64,000 nucleotides of DNA from Marsupella aquatica (Eukaryota; Marchantiophyta): the NCBI GenBank assembly GCA_973895155.1, contig OZ316893.1:21638001-21702000 (forward strand), written 5' to 3'. Below are positions 11,800-20,860 of this stretch, piece after piece. The position numbers were made by a program, and so were the translations under genes. The notes under the pieces are model-generated. The model was given only the letters and a program-made list of their open reading frames with translations. It was not told the origin of the DNA and searched no databases. Position 1 is the stretch's first letter. Each line of letters starts with the position of its first letter.

Positions 11800-11820
11800 C
11801 CTCATCACCGTGGCTGATCG

Positions 11821-13203
11821 ATGGGTGGCTCGAAGCAGAGTAAGGTTATAGTGATTATCGCTTCCGCTATAGGGGCATCAACGAGTGTGGGATACTTTCT
11901 CTCCCGGGATATCATTTCGAAACCAACAACAGTATTCCATACGAATTGCACCCGACCCACACCAGATTCCACCTTCAGTGCACACACAAGTTCGGGTTTC
12001 AACATCATCTCTACACCCAACACCAGAGGAACTTCAGAAATTCTATGGAGCTGCATCTTCACACTCTTAATATGCACCTGGCAAGTTCAGCATCTGAACG
12101 TCCCTCCCCTGGATATTAGCACATTTGGTCTGTTTTTTAGAAAGCCATTTTACATGCTTGCCACATTGGTGGCACCTGAGTTGATACTGGGGGAAGCTTT
12201 GGGAGAATGTGTCCAAGCGTGGAGGAGTGTGAGATACATGAAACGCGAGCTTCCCGAGTTAGTTGAGCATGGAGGTTGGACAATGACACACGCTTTTTAT
12301 GCTGCCATGTATGGATTTATGATGAGGAAGAGGGTAGTCGATGAGGAAGACCTTGCCAGCACTCCTATTTCGATAGATAAGAGTATGTTTCAAACTTCTG
12401 TAACACGACAAAGTGATTTGGTGGTATTAAATACGGAGAGAATGGTGATGTATTATAAATCTCTTCCCCCTCCAAGAAAACTCATCACGGAAACGGATAT
12501 ACGATGCAGAGCGAAAGGAGACATTTTCCTAAAATTCATTGCAGGACTCCAGATCGTCTGGTTCGTTGTCCAGATGTGTGCTCGCAAAGCCCAGAATCTA
12601 TCGATTTCACAACTTGAAATTTCGGTTGTAGCATATGCTGTATGTACCTTTATAAGCTACACATTGTGGATGAAGAAACCTCAAGATGTGAGTGTTCCAA
12701 TCATTTTGGATGAGGGCCCTGAAACATTGCCCATCTCTAAGGACTGGTCTGACACTCGGAAGGCATTGGACTGTTATGAAGTGACTGAAGATTACGAAGG
12801 ATTTAACCTTCCTTTCGGAATGAAGGCTCAATTAATTGTAGTGGGCTTCAGCGTGGGAGGCGCTATTTTTGGGGCCATTCATCTCTTAGCTTGGAATGTC
12901 CACTTCATCAATGAGACTGATAGAACGTTTTGGAGGACATCTTCAGTTGTAACAACAGCAATTCCTCCATTGTTTTTGGCTTTCTCGGGAGTTGGTACTA
13001 AATTTGCCACAAAGGTTCTGGGTAATAAATTTGCCACAAAGGTTCTGAGTAAGGTTCCAGGGGCTGCGACCTATGTAGCTATTCTAATTTACACAGTTGG
13101 TAGGGTGTATCTTTTGGTAGAAACTTACAGGTATCTATGGTTTTTACCAGCAGGGGCTTTTGCTCTTGTAACATGGTCCACTTACATTCCACATGTGATG
13201 TGA
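11821..13203 (+). CDS. predicted multi-pass membrane protein, fungal-type family, intact copy 2 (460 aa)
   Basis: A single uninterrupted exon encodes 460 residues. Hydrophobic segments lie at about 9-28, 72-91, 108-131, 237-252, 265-283, 335-358, 375-396 and 416-452 (probably two spans). Recognisable blocks are NTRGTSEILWSCIFTLLICTW (67-87), QHLNVPP (90-96), LVAPELILGEALGE (116-129), GGWTMTHAFYAAMYGF (151-166), a soluble loop at about 170-235, GLQIVWFVVQM (242-252), LWMKKPQDV (282-290) and a C-terminal YLWFLPAGAFAL. This order, with W..QHLNVP, .APE, the Trp-Thr-His block and LW.KKP.DV, is the pattern of a large uncharacterised family that I know from filamentous fungi. No catalytic motif is visible and function is unknown. 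The start matches copy 1. Residues 394-411 hold a 9-residue tandem duplication absent from copy 1. It is the only intact member in the window. Confidence 0.88.
   Translation: MGGSKQSKVIVIIASAIGASTSVGYFLSRDIISKPTTVFHTNCTRPTPDSTFSAHTSSGFNIISTPNTRGTSEILWSCIFTLLICTWQVQHLNVPPLDISTFGLFFRKPFYMLATLVAPELILGEALGECVQAWRSVRYMKRELPELVEHGGWTMTHAFYAAMYGFMMRKRVVDEEDLASTPISIDKSMFQTSVTRQSDLVVLNTERMVMYYKSLPPPRKLITETDIRCRAKGDIFLKFIAGLQIVWFVVQMCARKAQNLSISQLEISVVAYAVCTFISYTLWMKKPQDVSVPIILDEGPETLPISKDWSDTRKALDCYEVTEDYEGFNLPFGMKAQLIVVGFSVGGAIFGAIHLLAWNVHFINETDRTFWRTSSVVTTAIPPLFLAFSGVGTKFATKVLGNKFATKVLSKVPGAATYVAILIYTVGRVYLLVETYRYLWFLPAGAFALVTWSTYIPHVM
13000..13053 (+). repeat. 27-bp in-frame tandem duplication within copy 2
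   Basis: AAATTTGCCACAAAGGTTCT begins at 13000 and again at 13027, which doubles the peptide KFATKVLGN / KFATKVLSK in the loop before the last membrane spans. Copy 1 has a single KFARMVLGR here. Confidence 0.95.
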
Positions 13204-15310
13204 AGGAGCAACATGTGGGGCGGAATAATATATTTGTAGATATAAGCTTGTGATTACAAGAAATGATCTTCAAGCAATATTCCCTCATTACACTTATTTA
13301 GGTTTTTGGAAGTGGCACATGTGATGCCATAGAGGCACTTTCCATGGGGAATCACACACTGTAATATGCTATCCAGCTCAAAAGTTTCCTTGGAGTTACT
13401 GTTTTAAAAACTTGCAACAGGAGGGAAAAAGGAGGGAATATCACATGGTTGGCCATCCAGATCTATGTATTATAGGGTTTTTTTACACCCATAGATTGAC
13501 TCAGAATGTGCCACAGAGATTTACTTGCTATGACAATAAATATATAAAAGGTACTGACTACACTTGGTCGTGTGCCAGTATATGCAGTCTACACTCAGTG
13601 TCTAAGTGCAGGCTCCCGGAAAGACCCTGGGAAAGACACCCCAAACTTGCGCTTATGCATGCTATATGCACTATATATGTCATAAGTGCATGGGCATGAT
13701 TTACACACTGCTCCATATGTGCATATTGCACTTTCCAATAAGTGCATGTGAAATCGCTTATGCACTTATTCAAGTGAGTTGTCAGGTCATAGTGCATGAT
13801 ACAACTGCATGATTCAACTGCATAAGTGCATGAAACTACCATGTGTAGTTGTCCACTACACTTATCAATAAATATTTCTAGCATATGCTTTGCAGTAATA
13901 GACAGAAATGGCTTACGTAGTTGTGCTTTAGTGACGTTGATCTTCACTTACAAATGGTGCATTTTTTGTGCATTTACAAAGAAAAAGAAAAATGTTCTAA
14001 TATTAGGGGACTACACGACCACCTGTAATTACCCACGGATTGCACTTATACACAGTGCACTTATCCACCTTAGACTGTACTACTTTACATAGAATACTTT
14101 GTATGCAAAGTACATTGGTATGAGAGCTTTTTTAACTTTTTGTGGGCTGTTTGCTTTTTGAACTGAAAAATTACTTTTCTTGTGAGTTAATTTTGTTTTT
14201 GGCTCCATTTTCTTCCTCTGTTTTAAAACATTTTAAAACATGTTGGTGGGAAGAACAGGGTGGGTAGAGGGAGCCAGTGGGGGTGGGATGCACGGGGAGC
14301 AAAAGGAGAGAAAGGGAGGGCACAGGGGGAGGGAAAAGCGAAAAAGGAGATAATAAGAAAAAGGAAATTAAACCTCTCCCTCCATACAGTGCGGAGTGAC
14401 CACACTTGGATCCCATCATTTCTTGCCTCGCTTATATTTTCTTTCCTCACCTGCATTTCTTTACCTTGTCTATGTTTTCTTGCCTTGGCTCAACATCTTG
14501 TTGCACATGCATGCATTAGGCTATACTTTATGAATAAAGACTTTTGATTATGAGAAATATTTATTAAGTGGTGCCTTCATTATTAACTTCACTTGGGATT
14601 TGAGAAGAAAACACCTAGTGATGAATCATGCTTACTTTGTGTATCTACATCACACATAACACATACAACTTACACGTTTGTGTATATTTACAGAAACTAG
14701 CCCGATTACCCGTTCCTTGAACGTAAACAGATATGAAAAAAAAAAAAATCTTGCACAACAATATTTCTATGCTATTTCCAGTAATCTTTGTCCCATCCTT
14801 GTTTTTTGTCCACCCCCATTTCAGTTTTGTCTTTATTTGGAGTTAATATAATTATGTCCATCCTCATTTGAAGTTCTTTTTTTTTATTGGGATTCATGAT
14901 CACTTTTGTCTGTACTGGGGGTTACCGTCTAGAGGCTTCACTCTAGACCCTAGGCTCTGAAGAGTAGACTTTGTTTGTGCATTTATAGTAAGATTTCCAA
15001 ACACTTATGTAGATTAATCTCCTTTCCCAGTCCCTGTCCAGTAACCTTTTGAGACTTGGCAACAATTGCCAACTCTGGCAGCTCGCCAACAAACTGTTTC
15101 TGATCCTCTAGGGAATCTCAGTAATACATGACGCCCCTGTTACATTATATTAGCCCAACTTCCGCTTGCCTTGGTTTGAAGGTAGTTAAGCCTGTGACAT
15201 AGCATTAGTCCGACTTTGGCCACTTACATCTCATATGCAGCCAACCCCAAATCATCTGAAGGTAGCGTTATAGATGTTTAACAAATTTGACTTTTGTTTG
15301 TTTTAGCTGT
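13204..15310 (+). repeat. 3' flank of copy 2, duplicated at 5099-6400, with two insertions
   Basis: It carries the same landmarks as the flank of copy 1 in the same order. Two extra blocks explain its greater length: 13585-14077 (separate entry) and about 14680-14990, which contains a poly-A run, T-rich degenerate repeats and a TCTAGAG hairpin. The right edge GTTTGTGCATTTATAG resembles the left edge CGTTTGTGTATATTTACAG. No coding sequence is seen. Confidence 0.75.
13585..14077. mobile_element. 493-bp insertion with CAGTCTA ends and subterminal TGCACTTAT motifs
   Basis: Comparison with copy 1 (GTGTGTCAATATAGAGTACTTTACAT at 5440-5465) shows extra DNA in copy 2 that begins CAGTCTACACTC and ends CCACCTTAGACTG. 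The 7-bp termini are inverted repeats, followed by related AAGTGCA words. Inside, ATAAGTGCAT or its complement occurs in both orientations near 13682, 13738, 13761, 13820, 14041 and 14055, mostly toward the ends. Short TIRs starting CAG and clustered subterminal motifs are typical of non-autonomous hAT elements. I found no clean target duplication and no transposase, so the superfamily call is tentative. Confidence 0.55.
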
Positions 15311-15782
15311 CAAGTAAACCAAGCCAGGATGTTTGGACTGGATGTCAGTATTTAACTAATCAAATGTTCTTTTGATCATGGCTGGAGACAATCACTCACT
15401 GTTAATCAGATTTTTGTCCTCATCCCATGTGACTCTAAACTTCCAAAGGCATATTACTCGACTTCACAGTTAGAAGTGTTCTAACACCTGCTTGGTTGGA
15501 CTCTCTAGTAGCTTTCTGTGGTAAAATTGGAGATCATTATAAGTCTTTGAGCCAAGTTGAAAATTGAGCCCTCCTGTACAAAAAGACTTTATGAAGAAGC
15601 CTGGAAAAAATTGAATATAATGGCCAATGATCTGTAAACAAAAGAAGCAAGAATGGAACCCTGAAAACATGCTCGTTGGAAGCAGCACTACGTCCATCTC
15701 TAGGACTCCCAGTATGCTTTTTCTTAGCTCAGACTCCAGGTCAGATCCTTATTCTTTTTCAAATTCTCTTTGAGGGAAATGT

Positions 15783-16050
15783 GGGAGGAAACTATGGAGG
15801 ATCGAGACAACTAGCCACACAACGGGTCAGAGGTCTTGACCAAGAGAAACCCTTCATCTTCTTCAAAGGCAAAGGAATGAACAGAAGGCTAAAGGCTACC
15901 TCAAAGGGCCAAAACAGGGAGGAAACTATGGAGGATCGAGACAACTAGCCACACAACGGGTCAGAGGTCTTGACCAAGAGAAACCTTCATACTCTTCAAA
16001 GGCAAAGGAATGAACAGAAGGCTAAAGGCTACCTCAAAGGGCCAAAACAG
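15783..16050. repeat. 134-bp tandem duplication, two copies
   Basis: GGGAGGAAACTATGGAGGAT begins at 15783 and at 15917. Both units run on through CAACGGGTCAGAGGTCTTGA and end CCTCAAAGGGCCAAAACAG. They are almost identical, so the event is recent. Confidence 0.95.
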
Positions 16051-16055
16051 AATCT

Positions 16056-16161
16056 GAAACTTACGGCAGCGCCGTAAACCAGAGCAGAACCCTAACCTGC
16101 TTCTTGAAGGGGATCATGGCCGTAGGGGTCCGCTCTGGTTTATGGTGCTGCTGCAAGTTTC
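16056..16161. ncRNA. 106-nt foldback, possible small-RNA precursor
   Basis: The outer 30 bases (from GAAACTTACGGCAGCG) pair with the last 30 (to GCTGCTGCAAGTTTC). On the + strand this gives a stem with three G.U pairs and one A-C mismatch. Pairing continues inward for about nine more positions (AGAACCCTA with TAGGGGTCC), leaving a loop of about 25 nt. Arm length and near-complete pairing are what plant MIRNA or young inverted-repeat small-RNA loci look like. It directly follows the 134-bp duplication. No expression evidence exists, and it could equally be a remnant of an inverted-repeat transposon. Confidence 0.4.
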
Positions 16162-17030
16162 AATTGTCCCAAGAGCAATTCATCCATTACTTTTGCTTCT
16201 CAATGCACTCCAGCTTGCTAACTACAGAAAGACCAATGACGTGTTCCTATGGCCTGCTTTCTAATCAGGAATGCCTTAGATGAGTTCAATGCTTCCTCCT
16301 CTCCCTTGCAATGTCAGAATTGCTGCTCAATGTTGAATCTCCCTCCCCAACATTTGATGTGTGTGATCTATCATGCTCCCTCCCTGAGATTTGTTGTTCT
16401 TGTTGTGCTGCTATTTGAAAACACCTTAGATCTGTTGTTTGTACTGTGCTGCTATTTGAAAACAACCCTGCCACTTGCTATTGCTACTATTCCAAAATGA
16501 GCCTCACTTCCGGATGTTCCAAGGTCTCCGCTAAATCGCCATTATTTGCACTAAACTGCCTTGCACTCTGTGGTGAGGTGATATTCTTATAAAAAGGTGA
16601 GCCAAGCTCTTACAAGGCCTACTGTAGATAGGAACCAGGCAACGGGGCAGTTATAGGGGCCGTTTAAGTCCAGAAGATGGCAGAGGGGCCTTCTAGTCCA
16701 AACTTGCTTTTAGAGATGGCTCTGTTAAGTCCAGAAGATCGATAGCATAGGGGCCTGTTAAGTCCAAACTTGCTTTCAAATATCACGATTCATTAGTAAG
16801 ATTGAATACTTTTGTCAACTTCCCTTATCTTTGGTCCATATGATTGGCTAGAGGGTTATCTCTGATGTTGATATGCTTGAGTGGCATTTGTTGGTGTTCT
16901 TGCTCCTTGGATTTCTTTTCTTTGTGCTCCATTGGCTTTCACTGTGGGTTGTGTGTGAATAAGTTTGGCATACTATTGCATTCTTTTTGCGAACAAAGTT
17001 TTATAAATTATAAACCACAAAGTAAACATG

Positions 17031-17701
17031 ACTACACTCTTTACAGTATTTAGTGTCACGAAACAAGTGTCACACACACTAATTACGGGTAGCCCTTGAT
17101 TTTCAGCCAAGTGACACTATTTACCATCACCTTCAATTTTTAAAATTAAATAAATATATTTAAAAATATTGATAATTAGAGATGATAATTTAATTGGTGA
17201 TAATCCTAAACTGGACTCACTCCAACTATGTAGTTAGTTTGTTAGGATGTTAGTTTGTAACTTATGTGAGACAACATGTGTTATTCATAGTTGATAGAAG
17301 TGAATCAAACATTTATTGTTTGCTCAATGTGGTTGAGTACCTCAAACTGCAATTTTGTGCTATGTGAGAAATTTCTGAAGTTGGCTCAGCTCAATGTTTG
17401 AGACTTAGTATATGGAAAGAGTTATAAGTTTCTGAAGTTTGCTCAATGTTTGAGTAGTAAATTTTGTAAAGTGTAATCAAATATTGTGCACATTTAAAAA
17501 AAATTATAAGCAAATTTTGACTATTGACCATTCTATTTTTTTTAACTTAAGTGTACATGTGACACTATTCAATTTACTTACAGTGACCACAATTAGTGTC
17601 ATACCATATTAGTGTCACACACCCTAATTACTGCCACTTACCTCAAATATAACCTCACAGTAATTAGAGTGTGTGAGACTAAATAATGTAAAGAGTGTAG
17701 T
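17031..17701. mobile_element. inverted-repeat element with ACTACACTCTTTACA termini (671 bp)
   Basis: The left end ACTACACTCTTTACAGTATT matches the reverse complement of the right end (AATAATGTAAAGAGTGTAGT). Further inward, both ends carry TGTCACACAC.CTAATTAC-type words. The interior is AT-rich without an open frame. The flanks join to the downstream DNA of copies 1 and 2 (GGGATTTAGGAAG on one side, CATG.TTACTTTGTG on the other), so it inserted into the duplicated unit. No clear target duplication is seen. It is a non-autonomous DNA element of uncertain superfamily. Confidence 0.7.
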
Positions 17702-17962
17702 TAGTTATTTCTTCCTAAATCCCAAGTAAGTAATGAAAGCCCCCCTCAACAATCATTTATTGTAATCACAAGCTTTTTCTTGATAATCTAGTATTCCTGG
17801 ACAAAGTTCCCCTTTATCAGAAAAAGAGCTACTGTACCTCTATCATATCACATGAGCCGTGTCCCAAATCCTAAGTGAGTAATTAAGGGATGGCTCAAGA
17901 ATCATTTCTTCTCAAACACTTTTTTATCGATAAATTTATCATTCCCCAAACAAGGTTCATCT

Positions 17963-19560
17963 CTCACGTAACATATGGCATGTATGTTGACCATGTTGTA
18001 GCAAAAGCCCCTGCTGGTAAATACCCTAAAGCCCTGAAAGATTCCCCCAAAATACCCAACCTAACAACAACGTAAACCACCAGAGATATGGATGCCATCA
18101 CTGCTTCACGTATTCCCTATAAACCTCCACTGCATGCCAGTCCATGAATTCTTGCCGTTGGAGAGGTCCTTTGGAATGCGCCGAGTAAATAGAGAAAAAT
18201 TGGAATCAACATTGCTGCTTCAAGTGATAGTATCCTCCCAAGTGTGTTCTCAATGAGAGTGGGGAAGTCAAGATTCCAAGCTAAGAAATGAAGGACCCAA
18301 AAAACACAGCCTCCCACAGTGACGCCAAGTGCGGTATATGTGTCAAGCTTAAAATGTAAAGGAAGATTACGTAGTATGTGATTTTCAATCTGACCACAAA
18401 AGGAATTAGCATGACTGTCAAACGAGTCCTCCCAAATGGGCAGTGGTTCAGGACCCTCATCCAAAAACGTTGGAACACTCACGTTTTGAGGTTTCTCTAT
18501 CCACAACATGTAGCTTATTACAATGCATACAGCAAACGTAAAAAACCACAATTTCTAGTTGTAAACCGGTAGATGCTGGACACGGCGAGCAATCACCTGG
18601 ACCATGAACCATACTACTTGGACTCCTGCAATGCATTTTAGGAAAATGACCAATTTTGCTATGCGCTTGATATCCACTTCGGTGGTGAAAACTATTGGGG
18701 AGGGAAGGGATTTCAGATAAATGACCATCCTATCTGTATTTAATACCAATAACTTACTCGATGGCATTACAGAGTCTGGAAAGACACGGGTAGTGGCAAG
18801 CTCTAGCTGGCTCAACAATAACCAGATTCGTCAAAGTAGAAGTGAAGGCAAGGTCTAGCTTGGCGACACTGGTATCTGTCAAAATAGAAGCAGTGGCAAG
18901 GTCTGGCCTCGGGGATAATGGTATCTTTTGAAATAGGAGTAGTGGCAAGAGCTAGGTCTGGCTCGACCATAATGGGATCTGTCAAAATAGAGTAGTGGCA
19001 AGGTCTGGCTAGCTCAACGACTATCCTCCTCCCCAACATAAATCCGTGCATATTAGTTTAAAAACCTTGTGTCCTAGTCCAACCTCCATGCGTAGCCAAT
19101 TCCGACACCTCGCGTTGCATCTTTGTCACACTCCTCCGCGCCTGGATGAATTCTCCCAAAGCAATCCCTACTAAAAGCTCAGGTACCAACAACGTGATAA
19201 GCGTCCACAACAGTTTTCTCCAATATAGAGTAACATCTTTGCTATTCGGGAGAGGGACGTTCAGATGTTGAACCTCCCAGGTGCAGATTAAGAGCGTGAC
19301 GAGACAGCCCCATAGAATCTTGAAAGTTCCTCTAGTGTTGGGTGCAATGATGAAGTTGAATCTGGAGCCTCATGGGTCGAGTGCAATTTGTGTGGAACAC
19401 TATTGTTGTTGCCGCAACAGGAATGGAATACAGAAACACTAGATGCACATAGTACTTCATGACAACCATCTAATCTCAGCGTCAACAACGTCAAAGATTA
19501 AAGCAGCTGAAAATTTGTGACCGCAATCTCTCGCAAAGGTCTCAAAATTTTATTTCTAGA
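17963..19560 (-). pseudogene. multi-pass membrane protein, fungal-type family, copy 3, heavily decayed
   Basis: The minus strand keeps long stretches of the family: IAPNTRGTFKILWGCLVTLL (near 19340-19280), QHLNVPLPNSKDVTLYWRKL, LVPELLVGIALGEFIQ, VSELATHGGWT, LLVLNTDRMVIYLKSLPSP, FLKCIAGVQVVWFMVQV, ISYMLWIEKPQNVSVP, FWVLHFLAWNLDF and, out of frame at the end, FLPAGAFA-like DNA. Disablements include TAA after GGWTRTQGF (copy 2 reads HAFYAA), several frame changes, a stop after RRVQHLPVYN, and an expanded tandem array in the cytoplasmic-loop region (18795-19010). It is more diverged than copies 1 and 2 are from each other, so it is the oldest duplicate here. It faces copy 2 tail to tail. Confidence 0.88.
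18790..19015 (-). repeat. about five degenerate ~50-bp tandem units inside copy 3
   Basis: GTGGCAAG-type cores occur at 18795, 18847, 18895, 18944 and 18997, a spacing of 48-53 bp. On the minus strand each unit reads roughly GCCAGACCTTGCCACTACT..TATTTTGACAGAT, and it matches a single segment of copy 2 (DEEDLASTPISIDKS, residues 174-188). Not all spacings are multiples of three, so the reading frame changes between units. Confidence 0.8.
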
Positions 19561-20860
19561 GGGAACCTGAAAAGGTTGTGGTCGGGTGTTATAGCGTAGA
19601 TGGACTAGTGGCTGAGTAGGGAAACCTTCATAAGGTGCAAGTCACATCGTCGCTGCAACCAAAGTTGAATGTATATTGCCCCCTGGGCCCTCACTCTGTG
19701 TAAAAGAAGTTGACCCCCTGCGATCGGGCCCTTTCGTGTTTACCCCTTGTTATTTCTATTTTACCATTAAAAGTTCTCTTATTACCGACGGGATTACCGA
19801 TAATAATTATAATTATTAGTTCAAAATGAATAAAAACTACCCTTGGAGCGTTCGCACGTCCTCCATGTATTAGTTAAGACTGAGGGCCCAGGGATATTGC
19901 CTCCATCGTGCTTGGTGCAGGAAAGACGTGCGGCGGCCTAGTAGAAAGCAAGTGATCTTCAAAGCGTTCAAATGAACCCATCAAAACTCTAGTTGCAAGG
20001 TAAGCGCCCTCAACATTTGACCACTGCCTCGTGAGTCCCTTAGAAGTTGAGCACGGTGTAGATCAAAGGCCTTTTTCCCAACAAACGCTTGCCTGCAAAC
20101 ACACAGCAGTTTGAGAGATAATTCAGAATGCAAGCTCGCATGAGGACTGTGATTAGCCCAGAGGATCTAAGTATACTTCACTAAAACATTGCACAAAATC
20201 TCAAATGTTGCATATATGATCCACCTCGGATTTGAAAGGCAGCGATTGAAAAAAACTGACAAACAAACAGTACCTCCACGAAACAAATTGCTTGAGCAGA
20301 CTGGCAGCTGCGCAATGCAACAGTAGAATTGAAAACAGAGCCGATTGTACACATCAGGTGTTGTTCCGTGTCTTGGCATCAAGTGTTTCAAAGCGCTCGC
20401 TGCTCTTGCTCCTCTTCTCCCCGCTCTTCTCTCACAGATGCAGACCTCCTAGGTGGAGGTTCAGCCGGTATCAAAGCGAGACCGATGGGAAGGACCGCGC
20501 AAAGGGCAGGGACACATGTATACTATTGGATTTTGCCTCTTTTTCTCTGCACAGATTGTAGATGACAACAATCTGTACGCGGTTTCATAGTGCCCGAAGT
20601 CTTGAACTCTTAATATCGCTGAATTCGCTGGCTAATCCCAATCTTCATTGCACTCCGCTTGGTGAAGGAACCGATTTTCTACGATCTGGCGTCACCAGAA
20701 TCTTTGACAACTTAGAACTTGCCGATTTAAAGTGGCAATCAGCTCAACATACCTTTATATGAGCTTCATCTCTGTCTCAGTTTGACCCCGCATTCAAAAG
20801 CCAGCGAATTGAACAAAGACGCAACGAGGGGTATGAGAAGAACAGGCATGAGAACACCGG
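19561..20860 (-). repeat. 5' region of copy 3, shared with copies 1 and 2
   Basis: In reverse complement this carries the same upstream landmarks as the other copies: CCGACCACAACCTT, ACATTCAACTTTGGTTGCAG, GTGGAGGTACTGTTTGT (leader-intron donor), ATTCTACTG, CTGATGTGTA, CCTTCCCATCGGTCTC, and farther out GATTCTGGTGACGCCA. It also has the doubled upstream block seen at 2340-2880. A 213-bp element is inserted in it. No gene is seen. Confidence 0.75.
19681..19893. mobile_element. 213-bp MITE, 8-bp target duplication, hAT-like
   Basis: The termini are CCCTGGGCCCTCACTCT and, in reverse complement, CCCTGGGCCCTCAGTCT: 13 perfect positions, then one mismatch, then three more matches. The element is flanked by the direct 8-bp repeat ATATTGCC (19673-19680 and 19894-19901). 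The aligned place upstream of copies 1 and 2 lacks it (ACATTCAACTTTG continues directly), which confirms a real insertion. The interior is AT-rich and has no open frame. The 8-bp target duplication points to the hAT superfamily. Confidence 0.88.

Larger units (their letters stand above)
15311..17030. other. intergenic between copies 2 and 3, no gene recognised
   Basis: No credible coding sequence is seen. It contains a 134-bp tandem duplication and a strong hairpin, listed separately. Copy 3's downstream similarity re-enters near 17010-17030 (CATGTTTACTTTGTG on the minus strand). Confidence 0.5.

Noticed and set aside
16056-16161. Hairpin as a transcription terminator
   Set aside because: Stem-loop terminators are bacterial. 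The window is eukaryotic and no U-run follows.
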